A program made the translations under genes and the position numbers. The notes beneath the pieces were generated by a model. It was given only the letters and a program-made list of their open reading frames with translations, was not told where the DNA came from and did not search any database. From Candidatus Woesearchaeota archaeon (GTDB lineage: Archaea; Nanobdellota; Nanobdellia; Woesearchaeales; GW2011-AR15), in NCBI GenBank assembly GCA_016934775.1, contig JAFGSP010000179.1, positions 1-5,742 on the forward strand: a stretch of DNA of 5,742 bases, in the 5' to 3' direction. Shown in pieces: positions 1 through 5,668 of the stretch (position 1 is its first letter; every line of letters begins with the position of its first letter).

Positions 1-950
1 AGGTCGTCTCCTACAATCTGGACATTCTCAGCTTTTTTCATGAGATACTGCCATGATTCCCAGTCATCTTCTGCGAACGGGTCTTCCATAGAGATTATTG
101 GGTATTTGTTCATCAGCTTCAGATAGAATGAAGCAAGCTCTTCTCCGGAAAGCTTTGTTTGCTTAGATTCAGGGCCTTTGCTTCCCATTACATATTTGCC
201 GGCATGGTAGAATTCAGAGGCAGCGCAGTCCATGGCTATCTTTATCCTGCCTTTATAGCCTGCTTCTCTTATTGCTTCTTCCAGAAGCAGCAATGGCTCT
301 TCATTATTTTTCAGAGGAGGAGCGAATCCGCCTTCATCTCCCACGTTGACAGCATCAACACCGTATTTCTTTTTGATTATCCCCTTGAGTGCATGGTATG
401 TTTCAGCGCCCATCTTAAGTGCTTCTTTGAATGAATCTGCTTCAGGAGCTATCATGTATTCCTGGATGTCAAGAAGGTTGCCTGCGTGCTTTCCTCCATT
501 GATTACATTGAAGAAGGGTTTTGGCATCCTCATATCAGCCTGGGCAAGCTCTTTTATATGGACATGAAGCGAGGTGTGCTTTGCCATTGCTCCAGCCCTG
601 CATACAGCCATGCTGACTGCAAGTATTGCGTTTGCGCCGAGCTTTTCTTTATTTGGTGTGCCGTCTATCCTGGTCATCATAACATCTATGAACTGCTGCT
701 GCTTTACATCAAGGCCTATGAGCTTGGGAGCTATCCTTTCCATAATATTCTCTATGGCTTTTTGGACTCCTTTGCCGCCGTATCTTTTGCCGCCGTCTCT
801 TAGTTCTACGGCTTCATGTTTTCCAGTTGATGCGCCGGAAGGAACTATTGCCCTTGTCATAAAATCAGCAGTGTAAAGGTCAACTTCAACAGTTGGATTT
901 CCGCGAGAGTCAAGGACTTCTCTTGCTTTTATCTCAGTAATTTCAGACAT
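1..950 (-). CDS. eno: Enolase (phosphopyruvate hydratase), C-terminal part cut by window edge
   Basis: Enolase interconverts 2-phosphoglycerate and phosphoenolpyruvate in glycolysis and gluconeogenesis, in the cytoplasm and with magnesium. The minus-strand frame is open for 316 codons from the ATG at 950-948 to the window edge; about 100 residues are missing compared with usual enolases of 410-430. The N-terminal domain shows the EVLDSRGNPT motif (11-20) and the mobile PSGASTG loop (37-43). The barrel shows NGGKHAGN (151-158, with H155), IQEYMI (E164) and the acid catalyst in GDEGGFAP (E206). Metal ligands are visible at D241 (AMDCA) and E289 (SMEDP), and the GDD pair ends at the edge (315-316). 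The catalytic lysines lie outside the window. The KHAGN form is archaeal-like. The start is supported by GAGGTG at 958-963, seven bases upstream, and by alignment to family N-termini. Nothing visible suggests inactivation. Confidence 0.97.
   Translation of the reverse strand, partial: MSEITEIKAREVLDSRGNPTVEVDLYTADFMTRAIVPSGASTGKHEAVELRDGGKRYGGKGVQKAIENIMERIAPKLIGLDVKQQQFIDVMMTRIDGTPNKEKLGANAILAVSMAVCRAGAMAKHTSLHVHIKELAQADMRMPKPFFNVINGGKHAGNLLDIQEYMIAPEADSFKEALKMGAETYHALKGIIKKKYGVDAVNVGDEGGFAPPLKNNEEPLLLLEEAIREAGYKGRIKIAMDCAASEFYHAGKYVMGSKGPESKQTKLSGEELASFYLKLMNKYPIISMEDPFAEDDWESWQYLMKKAENVQIVGDD
891..950 (-). repeat. Direct repeat, copy A (eno codons 1-20)
   Basis: This 60-base block is repeated in the same orientation at 1042-1101, offset by 151 bases, with 49 of 60 identical positions. 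The longest perfect stretch is 23 bases (923-945 against 1074-1096). Here it is the functional eno start. Confidence 0.9.
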
Positions 951-957
951 ATAAAAA

Positions 958-963
958 CACCTC
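958..963 (-). promoter_or_regulatory. Ribosome binding site of eno (GAGGTG)
   Basis: GAGGTG on the minus strand lies seven bases before the eno ATG and matches the complement of the 16S rRNA 3' end. It fixes the eno start at 950. It also lies inside the upstream 52-codon reading frame, so translation of that frame would pass through it. Confidence 0.8.
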
Positions 964-1041
964 GCCATTCGGACTATTCGCTTTTTTTCCTTGCGATATA
1001 GTCCTTAATCTCTTTTCCCTCAAGGCTTTTGTAAAAGGCTT

Positions 1042-1101
1042 GGTAGGATTGCCTCTGGAATCAAGAACTTCTTTTGCTTTTATCTCAGTAATTTCACTCA
1101 T
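1042..1101 (-). repeat. Direct repeat, copy B (duplicated enolase N-terminus)
   Basis: This is the partner of the block at 891-950. Of the eleven base differences, one changes an amino acid (Arg to Lys); the others are silent, including a Ser TCT/AGT switch and an Arg CGC/AGA switch that each need two changes. Similarity ends sharply after the ACC codon. Confidence 0.9.
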
Positions 1102-1106
1102 TTAAC

Positions 1107-1113
1107 TTCACCC
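1107..1113 (-). promoter_or_regulatory. Ribosome binding site of the enolase remnant (GGGTGAA)
   Basis: GGGTGAA on the minus strand ends five bases before the ATG at 1101. It keeps a good match to the 16S rRNA 3' end, so the relic may still be translated. Confidence 0.6.
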
Positions 1114-1135
1114 AATTAATGAAGGAATATATGGA

Positions 1136-1150
1136 TAATAAAAACATTTC
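1136..1150 (-). promoter_or_regulatory. Candidate archaeal promoter for the eno transcript
   Basis: On the minus strand GAAATG is followed by TTTTTATTA, resembling an archaeal BRE plus TATA box. A start about 25 bases downstream, near 1115, would leave a short leader before the ATG at 1101. No comparable box is seen between the relic and eno, so eno is probably transcribed from here with the relic in its leader. A second AT-rich stretch near 1165-1175 is an alternative. Confidence 0.4.
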
Positions 1151-1196
1151 GATATAGATTCTCTATTTTAACTGATATTAGTAATCTCTGTTGTTA

Positions 1197-1213
1197 TTAG
1201 AAATATATTTAAA
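1197..1213 (+). promoter_or_regulatory. Candidate archaeal TATA box for the lipoprotein-kinase operon
   Basis: The sequence TTAGAAATATATTTAAA has a purine/A-rich BRE-like part followed by ATATATTTA (1203-1211). Transcription would start near 1231, giving a leader of about 30 bases that holds the GAGGTG ribosome binding site. The 161-base gap at 1102-1262 thus serves two divergent units. No operator-like inverted repeat was obvious in it. Confidence 0.45.
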
Positions 1214-1250
1214 GAGAGCAAGTCCTAATATCTTACAAATTTACTAAAAA

Positions 1251-1256
1251 GAGGTG
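1251..1256 (+). promoter_or_regulatory. Ribosome binding site that decides the start of the first lipoprotein
   Basis: GAGGTG lies six bases before the ATG at 1263. A GTG in the same frame at 1254 gives a longer reading frame, but it falls inside this site, so it is unlikely to be the start. Confidence 0.75.
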
Positions 1257-1262
1257 GCATGG

Positions 1263-2285
1263 ATGCGCTTGTTGAATCATAATCGTAATAAGCAGTTTTT
1301 CTTTTTTATATCTCTGTTAATTTTTTCTGGTCTGTTTTTGTCTGGATGCAGCCAGAAACAAGAAAAAGTGTATCATGTAGGCATTCTCAGCGGATTGGAT
1401 TACTTTAGTGACATTGCAGACAGCTTTAAGGAAGAGATGACTACGCTGGGCTATATTGAGGGAGTAAATATAATATATGACCTACAAAAAACAAACTTTG
1501 AGCCAGATCGTGAGAAGCAAATATTGAGGAAATTTGTTGAGGATGATGTTGATTTGATATTGGTTTTTCCGACAGAGGCATCATTGGCTGCCAAGGAAGC
1601 TACAGAAGGAACAGATATTCCTGTGCTTTTTGCTTCTGCGTTTACAGAAGGAACTGATCTTATTGTCAGCATAAGCCAGCCTGGAGGACATATTACGGGT
1701 GTTCGTTATCCAGGCACTGATGTGGCTGTCAGGCGTCTTGAGATCTTGCATGAGATAATGCCAAATGCCAAAAGGGTTTGGCTACCTTTCCAGGAAGGAT
1801 ATCCAGCTGTTCCTTCTGAATTAGAGCTTATAAGGCCTGTTGCTGAATCTTTAGAAATAACACTCATAGAGTTTCCTGCTAATAATCTGGCTCATCTTCA
1901 GGAAGAGCTTGAAAACCGTGCTGAGTCAGAAAATTTTGATTTTGATGCTGTACTATATATACCAGAATCTCTTTCAACTACCCAATTTGTTTTTGAATTA
2001 ATTGCTAATTTCACAAGAGAGCGCAATATTCCTGTTATGGGCACCAAAATTCTGACAGATGATTATGGGACTGTATTTGGAGTCACTACAAATAACCAGG
2101 ATTTTGGAGTATTGGCTGCGCCTATTGCAGATAAAATCCTTAAGGGCATCCCTGCTGGCACAATTCCAGTTGTTTCACCAGAATCATATTTGATAGTCAA
2201 TTATAAAGTAGCGCAGGAGTTGGGGATAAAAGTGCCTGAAGGATTACTGGCTATGGCGGATGAGATAATTCGTGAGGAAAGCTAA
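1263..2285 (+). CDS. Lipoprotein of the ABC-transporter substrate-binding family (PF04392 type), copy 1
   Basis: The product is a 340-residue extracellular binding protein anchored by lipid. Residues 1-28 form a lipoprotein signal peptide: basic/polar start, hydrophobic core QFFFFISLLIF, and lipobox LSGC with the acceptor Cys29. The mature part follows the two-lobed binding-protein plan of the ABC_sub_bind family: opening strand YHVGILSGLDYF, then LGYIEG, VDLILVFPTEAS, DIPVLFA, the GGHITGVRYP hinge-region motif, RRLEILHEIMPNAKRV, a second lobe, ILKGIPAGTIPV, and the family-typical end LGIKVPEGLLAMADEII. It looks full length and intact. The next gene encodes a close paralog one base downstream, followed by a histidine kinase, and no ABC permease or ATPase is in the operon. 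Some relatives bind aromatic amino acids, but the ligand here cannot be read from sequence. A role in sensing instead of uptake is inferred from the neighbours. Confidence 0.9.
   Translation: MRLLNHNRNKQFFFFISLLIFSGLFLSGCSQKQEKVYHVGILSGLDYFSDIADSFKEEMTTLGYIEGVNIIYDLQKTNFEPDREKQILRKFVEDDVDLILVFPTEASLAAKEATEGTDIPVLFASAFTEGTDLIVSISQPGGHITGVRYPGTDVAVRRLEILHEIMPNAKRVWLPFQEGYPAVPSELELIRPVAESLEITLIEFPANNLAHLQEELENRAESENFDFDAVLYIPESLSTTQFVFELIANFTRERNIPVMGTKILTDDYGTVFGVTTNNQDFGVLAAPIADKILKGIPAGTIPVVSPESYLIVNYKVAQELGIKVPEGLLAMADEIIREES
2259..2270 (+). repeat. 12-base repeat at the 3' end of lipoprotein gene 1
   Basis: GATGAGATAATT encodes the Asp-Glu-Ile-Ile of the ADEII tail and recurs exactly at 3265-3276 in the second paralog. 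It is best explained by gene duplication and a conserved C-terminus. In both places it lies just upstream of the next start codon. Confidence 0.7.
2274..2278 (+). promoter_or_regulatory. Ribosome binding site that decides the start of the second lipoprotein
   Basis: GAGGA lies eight bases before the ATG at 2287 and inside the last codons of the first gene. An in-frame GTG at 2272 overlaps this site and would only add five charged residues ahead of the signal peptide, so the ATG is preferred. Confidence 0.65.
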
Positions 2286-2286
2286 A

Positions 2287-3282
2287 ATGAAAAGAACCAA
2301 ACTAAACCTGGCTATATTTGTTTTGGCAGCAGCCCTGATTTTAATATCTTCCTGCAGCGCTCCTGAGAAAAAAGTGTATAAGGTCGGAATATTATCAGGA
2401 CTGGATTTTTTTTATGATGCTATTGATGGTTTTAAAGTGGAGATGACAGAGCTGGGTTACATAGAAGGAGAAAATATAGTATATGATATACAGAGAACTG
2501 ATTTTGATATGGAAGCATACAAGAGAATAGCCAATAAGTTTGTTGAGGACGAAGTTGATTTGATATTCGTGTATCCAACTGAAGCATCCATTGAAGTAAA
2601 AAATGCTGTGCAAGGCAAAGGCATTCCTGTTGTATTTGCTTTTGCAATGACAGAAGACTCTGGTTTAATAGAAAGCATTCAGGCTCCTGGCGGACATATC
2701 ACAGGGTCCCGTTATCCTACTCCGGAGATTGCAGAAAGACGATTTAACATCTTATTGGAACTGGTGCCGGATGCCAAGACAATATGGATTCCTTATCAGA
2801 AAGGTTATCCGACTATTCAGATTCAAATGAAAAGAATTCATGAACAAGCTGATGAGTTGGGCATAACCTTAATTGAGTTCCCGACTGCAGACGCAACTTC
2901 GCTGGAATCTGAACTTAAAAAGAGAAATGATTCAGGAGAAATGGGTTTTGACGCTGTGCTCTTTCTTGCAGAGCCTCTTGCTGTCACACCTGATGCTTTT
3001 TTAGTTATCAGCAAGTACACATCAGAACACAATATTCCTGCAGGAGGCGCATGGATGGAGGTTAAAGGTTACAGGTCATTGTTCGGGGTTATTGTAGGCG
3101 TGAAAAAATCAGGCATGGATTCAGCATTTCTTGCAGATAAGATATTTAAAGGAATTCCAGCAGGTACAATACCTGTTATCTCTTCAAGCAGCTTTTTCCA
3201 GCTTGATTACCTTGCAGCGCAGCAGTACGGACTTAACATTAGCTCAAGCCTTATTAATACAGCAGATGAGATAATTAGTTGA
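2287..3282 (+). CDS. Lipoprotein of the ABC-transporter substrate-binding family (PF04392 type), copy 2
   Basis: The product is a 331-residue paralog of the preceding protein. The signal peptide has the basic start MKRTK, a hydrophobic core to about residue 20, and lipobox ISSC with Cys23 as the lipid acceptor. The first 45 residues of the mature domain from VYKVGILSGLDFF align without gaps to copy 1 with 31 identities. Shared motifs are LGYIEG, VDLIFVYPTEAS, GIPVVFA, PGGHITGSRYP, IFKGIPAGTIPV and the closing TADEII. The second lobe has diverged more: the region around GGAWMEVKGYRSLFGVIVG differs from copy 1, which may mean another ligand or partner. It starts one base after the copy 1 stop and is followed one base later by the kinase, so the three are probably co-translated. 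It appears intact. Function as an extracellular ligand-binding protein is well supported by family; the ligand and the link to the kinase are inference. Confidence 0.9.
   Translation: MKRTKLNLAIFVLAAALILISSCSAPEKKVYKVGILSGLDFFYDAIDGFKVEMTELGYIEGENIVYDIQRTDFDMEAYKRIANKFVEDEVDLIFVYPTEASIEVKNAVQGKGIPVVFAFAMTEDSGLIESIQAPGGHITGSRYPTPEIAERRFNILLELVPDAKTIWIPYQKGYPTIQIQMKRIHEQADELGITLIEFPTADATSLESELKKRNDSGEMGFDAVLFLAEPLAVTPDAFLVISKYTSEHNIPAGGAWMEVKGYRSLFGVIVGVKKSGMDSAFLADKIFKGIPAGTIPVISSSSFFQLDYLAAQQYGLNISSSLINTADEIIS
3265..3276 (+). repeat. 12-base repeat at the 3' end of lipoprotein gene 2
   Basis: This is the second copy of GATGAGATAATT. It lies seven bases before the kinase start codon. No strong ribosome binding site is seen here, so the kinase probably relies on coupling to the upstream stop codon. 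Confidence 0.7.
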
Positions 3283-3283
3283 A

Positions 3284-5605
3284 ATGCATGAAAAAAAAAT
3301 AGCAGAAAAACCTGGAAAATTCAGGAGCCTGACAATAACATTAGCTCTTGCGTTCTTGTTCCTGAGCACTGTTGTCCTTTTCAGCTCCAGCCTGATTAAT
3401 ATTTATTTCAGCATCCAGGCCCAGCAGAAGGCCATTGACAGCTATCAGCAGATGATTTCCAGCGAAGCAGCTGATTCTGTGAGGAATTTTATTAATGAAA
3501 AAACAAATAAGCTTGAAACAGGGATAAAACTGTTTGATCTTGCATCTGTCAACCAGGATGAGAAAAAAATCCTGCTTGAAAGATTAATAGGATTTGATCA
3601 GGCATTCCGCCAGATTATTTTTTTGGACGAACAGGGATATGAATCAGTCAAAGTCACTCGCCTTTCAAGTTATGCCACAAGCCAGTTAAGAGATAAGTTG
3701 AATGACCCTAAGTTTATTGAGTCAATTGAGGAAGATAGGTATATCAGTACGATCTATATTGATGAATTGACCAGTGAGCCGCTGATAATTGTTTCTGTTC
3801 CTGTTAGAGATATTTTCGGAGATTCAAAAGGAAGCTTAATGGCAGAAGTGAACCTAAAATTCATGTGGGACATGGTTAGCAGCATAAAAGTCGGCGAATC
3901 AGGGGTTGCATATGTGGTTGACAATGCAGGATACCTACTAGCTTTTGAAGATATTAGCCGTATCCTGAAAAGGGAGAATCTTTTATATCTTAAAGAGGTA
4001 AATGAATTTGTTGTCGGAGATGTTCATAGCCATGAATCTAACGCAGACATTTCAAAAGGCATATATGGCACTACTGTTGTTACTACACACAGTCATCTTC
4101 ATGACCCTGACTGGGCTGTTGTTGTTGAATTGCCTGTGGTTGAAGCTTATGAAAATGTCATAAACCAGATCAGATTATCAATTGTCTTTATGGTCTTAAG
4201 CTTAATCTTGACAGTTGTCTTGGGAATCTTTCTCTCAAGAAAGATTACAGAGCCCCTGATTAGTTTAAGGAACGCAGCAATGGAGATCAGAAAAGGTAAC
4301 CTCGATGCAAAAATAGAACCCAGATCAAAAGATGAGATTGGCGAGCTTAGTGTTTCATTTGATGGCATGAGAGAGGCAGTCAAATCACAAAGAAATAAAT
4401 TAGAAGACTATAGCAAGCATCTGGAAGAAAAGGTAAAACAGAGAACAAAACAACTGGAATTAAGAGATAGAAAGCTTTCAGAATCTGATAAAAGATATGA
4501 CCTTGTTGTCAAGACAACAGGCCAGTTGGTTTACGATCTTGATTTAGATACTAACAATATTATCTGGAAAGGAGCTGTCAAAGAAATAACCGGCTATGAT
4601 CCGAAGAACTTCCGGCTTGACCTTGACGGATGGACAAAGTATATTCATCCAAAAGACAGGAAACACGCGCTGGATGAACTGGACAAGTCTATGAAGGAAA
4701 AACAGAAATATTCTGTTGATTATAGGTTCAGGCAGAAAAACGGCACATATAAGTATGTTCGTGATAATGGTTTTTATATTGAAGATAAAACAGGCAAAGC
4801 TGTAAGGATGCTTGGAACAATAAAAGATATAACCTCCCAGAAAGAATATGAAAACAAGATACTTAGGATAAACAGGAAGCTTGAAGAAGCTAACCTAAAG
4901 CTGACTGAGTTAGATAAAGAAAAAGACGAATTCATTTCTATAGCAGCTCATGAGCTCAAGACGCCTTTGACAAGCATAAAAGGCTTTGCGCAGCTTCTCA
5001 AGACTAAAAATGTGATTAAGGATAAGAAAAAACAGAATCATTACCTGGATCTGGTGAATGACAACACAATCAGATTGTACAACCTGATCCTGGATCTGGT
5101 GGATTCATCCAGGCTGAGTTTAGGAAAGCTGGATATTGATATTAAGGAAGTCAATACAATTGATATATTTAATGATGTAAAAGAAAATATGGCGCTTGTA
5201 ATTGAAAAATCAGGCATCAAGCCTGTCTTCACGATAGAGAAAGATCTTCCTAAACTAAAGGCTGATCCTGAAAGGCTACTGCAAGTCATAAGGAACCTTA
5301 TTGTTAATGCGACGCATTTCACTAAAGAGGGCGGGACAATTTCTGTTGGAGTCCGGAGAAAAGGCAGGTTTGTGGAGTTTTCTGTCAGGGATGATGGGGA
5401 AGGCATACCTAAGGAAAGGCAGGATAAAATATTTTCCAGGTTCTATCAGGCTGACTCCAGCCTGACAAGAAAAGTTAAGGGATCTGGGCTGGGTCTTTCT
5501 GTCTGTAAGGGCCTTGTCGAGCTGATGGAAGGCAGGATATGGTTTGAATCTGTTGAGGGTAAAGGAACGACTTTCTTGTTTACGATACCTGTCGCAAAGA
5601 AATGA
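3284..5605 (+). CDS. Membrane sensor histidine kinase: Cache-like sensor, HAMP, PAS, HisKA, HATPase_c
   Basis: The 773-residue protein should sense an extracellular signal, autophosphorylate on histidine, and pass the phosphate to a response regulator not seen here. A first membrane helix (about 17-41) and a second (about 295-317) flank a 250-residue outside domain. That domain has double-Cache-like features: PLIIVSVPVRD (166-176), SGVAYVVDNAGYLLA (206-220) and DWAVVVELP (276-284). HAMP follows (about 318-370, with ITEPLISL and DEIGELSVSFD), then a coiled coil (about 368-403) and a PAS/PAC domain (about 404-518). The HisKA H-box is AAHELKTPL with phospho-acceptor H556. The ATPase has the N-box NLIVNATHFT (N675), G1 box DDGEGIP (D704), F-box FSRFYQ and G2 box GSGLGL (733-738). 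All catalytic motifs are intact, so it should be active. There is no receiver domain. The start follows the previous stop (TGA-A-ATG) with only a weak ribosome site, suggesting translational coupling. The sensor carries two HSH motifs. Confidence 0.95.
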   Translation: MHEKKIAEKPGKFRSLTITLALAFLFLSTVVLFSSSLINIYFSIQAQQKAIDSYQQMISSEAADSVRNFINEKTNKLETGIKLFDLASVNQDEKKILLERLIGFDQAFRQIIFLDEQGYESVKVTRLSSYATSQLRDKLNDPKFIESIEEDRYISTIYIDELTSEPLIIVSVPVRDIFGDSKGSLMAEVNLKFMWDMVSSIKVGESGVAYVVDNAGYLLAFEDISRILKRENLLYLKEVNEFVVGDVHSHESNADISKGIYGTTVVTTHSHLHDPDWAVVVELPVVEAYENVINQIRLSIVFMVLSLILTVVLGIFLSRKITEPLISLRNAAMEIRKGNLDAKIEPRSKDEIGELSVSFDGMREAVKSQRNKLEDYSKHLEEKVKQRTKQLELRDRKLSESDKRYDLVVKTTGQLVYDLDLDTNNIIWKGAVKEITGYDPKNFRLDLDGWTKYIHPKDRKHALDELDKSMKEKQKYSVDYRFRQKNGTYKYVRDNGFYIEDKTGKAVRMLGTIKDITSQKEYENKILRINRKLEEANLKLTELDKEKDEFISIAAHELKTPLTSIKGFAQLLKTKNVIKDKKKQNHYLDLVNDNTIRLYNLILDLVDSSRLSLGKLDIDIKEVNTIDIFNDVKENMALVIEKSGIKPVFTIEKDLPKLKADPERLLQVIRNLIVNATHFTKEGGTISVGVRRKGRFVEFSVRDDGEGIPKERQDKIFSRFYQADSSLTRKVKGSGLGLSVCKGLVELMEGRIWFESVEGKGTTFLFTIPVAKK

Positions 5606-5623
5606 GTAAGGTTTTTAAAAATC
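5606..5623 (+). terminator. Possible weak oligo-T transcription end after the kinase
   Basis: A run of five T (5612-5616) closely follows the kinase stop. Archaeal termination can use short T-runs without a hairpin, but this one is short and abuts a TATA-like box, so the call is tentative. Confidence 0.2.
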
Positions 5624-5631
5624 TTTAAATA
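5624..5631 (+). promoter_or_regulatory. Strong archaeal-type TATA box (TTTAAATA)
   Basis: TTTAAATA is a close match to the archaeal TATA consensus, preceded by A-rich sequence as in a BRE. A start about 25 bases downstream falls near 5653-5656, just at an ATG (5655) and at a 13-base palindrome. It probably begins a new transcript running off the right edge, either a small RNA or a leaderless mRNA. Confidence 0.5.
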
Positions 5632-5655
5632 CAAATCGGAATTCTTTCAATAGTA

Positions 5656-5668
5656 TGCCACGGTGGCA
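5656..5668. repeat. Perfect 13-base inverted repeat TGCCAC-G-GTGGCA
   Basis: Six-base arms around a single G sit where transcription from the TATA box should begin. A one-base loop is too tight for an RNA hairpin, so a dimeric-protein binding site (repressor operator) is more likely. No binding protein can be named. Confidence 0.45.

Larger units (their letters stand above)
943..1101 (-). pseudogene. Remnant of a second enolase gene (first 20 codons), readable as a 52-residue ORF
   Basis: Translation from the ATG at 1101-1099 gives 20 residues that match the enolase N-terminus next door at 19 of 20 positions (only R10K differs), including VLDSRGNPT. After codon 20 (about 1042) the match stops abruptly, and the frame continues with basic, unrecognised residues to a TGA at 945-943. 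That stop overlaps the eno start as ATGTCTGA. A good ribosome binding site (GGTGA, 1108-1112) precedes it. At DNA level 49 of 60 bases match eno, and nearly all differences are silent. This suggests the copy diverged as a working gene before it was truncated. In another frame a stretch reads FYKSLEGKEIKDYIARKKSE and stops at 976-974; it may be a leftover C-terminus of enolase or of another gene. An expressed leader peptide coupled to eno is the alternative. I am confident of the repeat, less so of its present role. Confidence 0.75.

Noticed and set aside
159..876. Several overlapping plus-strand reading frames of 70-105 codons.
   Set aside because: They lie opposite the clear enolase frame, have Cys/Phe/Ser-rich compositions typical of antisense shadows, and lack ribosome binding sites or recognisable motifs.
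1102..1262. Bacterial sigma-70 promoter in the divergent gap, for example TTGTTA as a -35 box.
   Set aside because: No convincing -10 box lies at proper spacing, and such AT-rich matches are expected by chance. The archaeal TATA reading agrees with the enolase.
2395..2678. Three overlapping minus-strand frames opposite the second lipoprotein.
   Set aside because: They cover a strongly conserved coding stretch of the paralog. The same antisense frame is open in the first paralog (1451-1672), which follows from the shared sense sequence and is not evidence of a gene.
5041..5406. A 121-codon minus-strand frame opposite the kinase ATPase domain.
   Set aside because: The opposite strand encodes the intact N-box and G1 box; the antisense product is Ser/Leu-rich with no motif.
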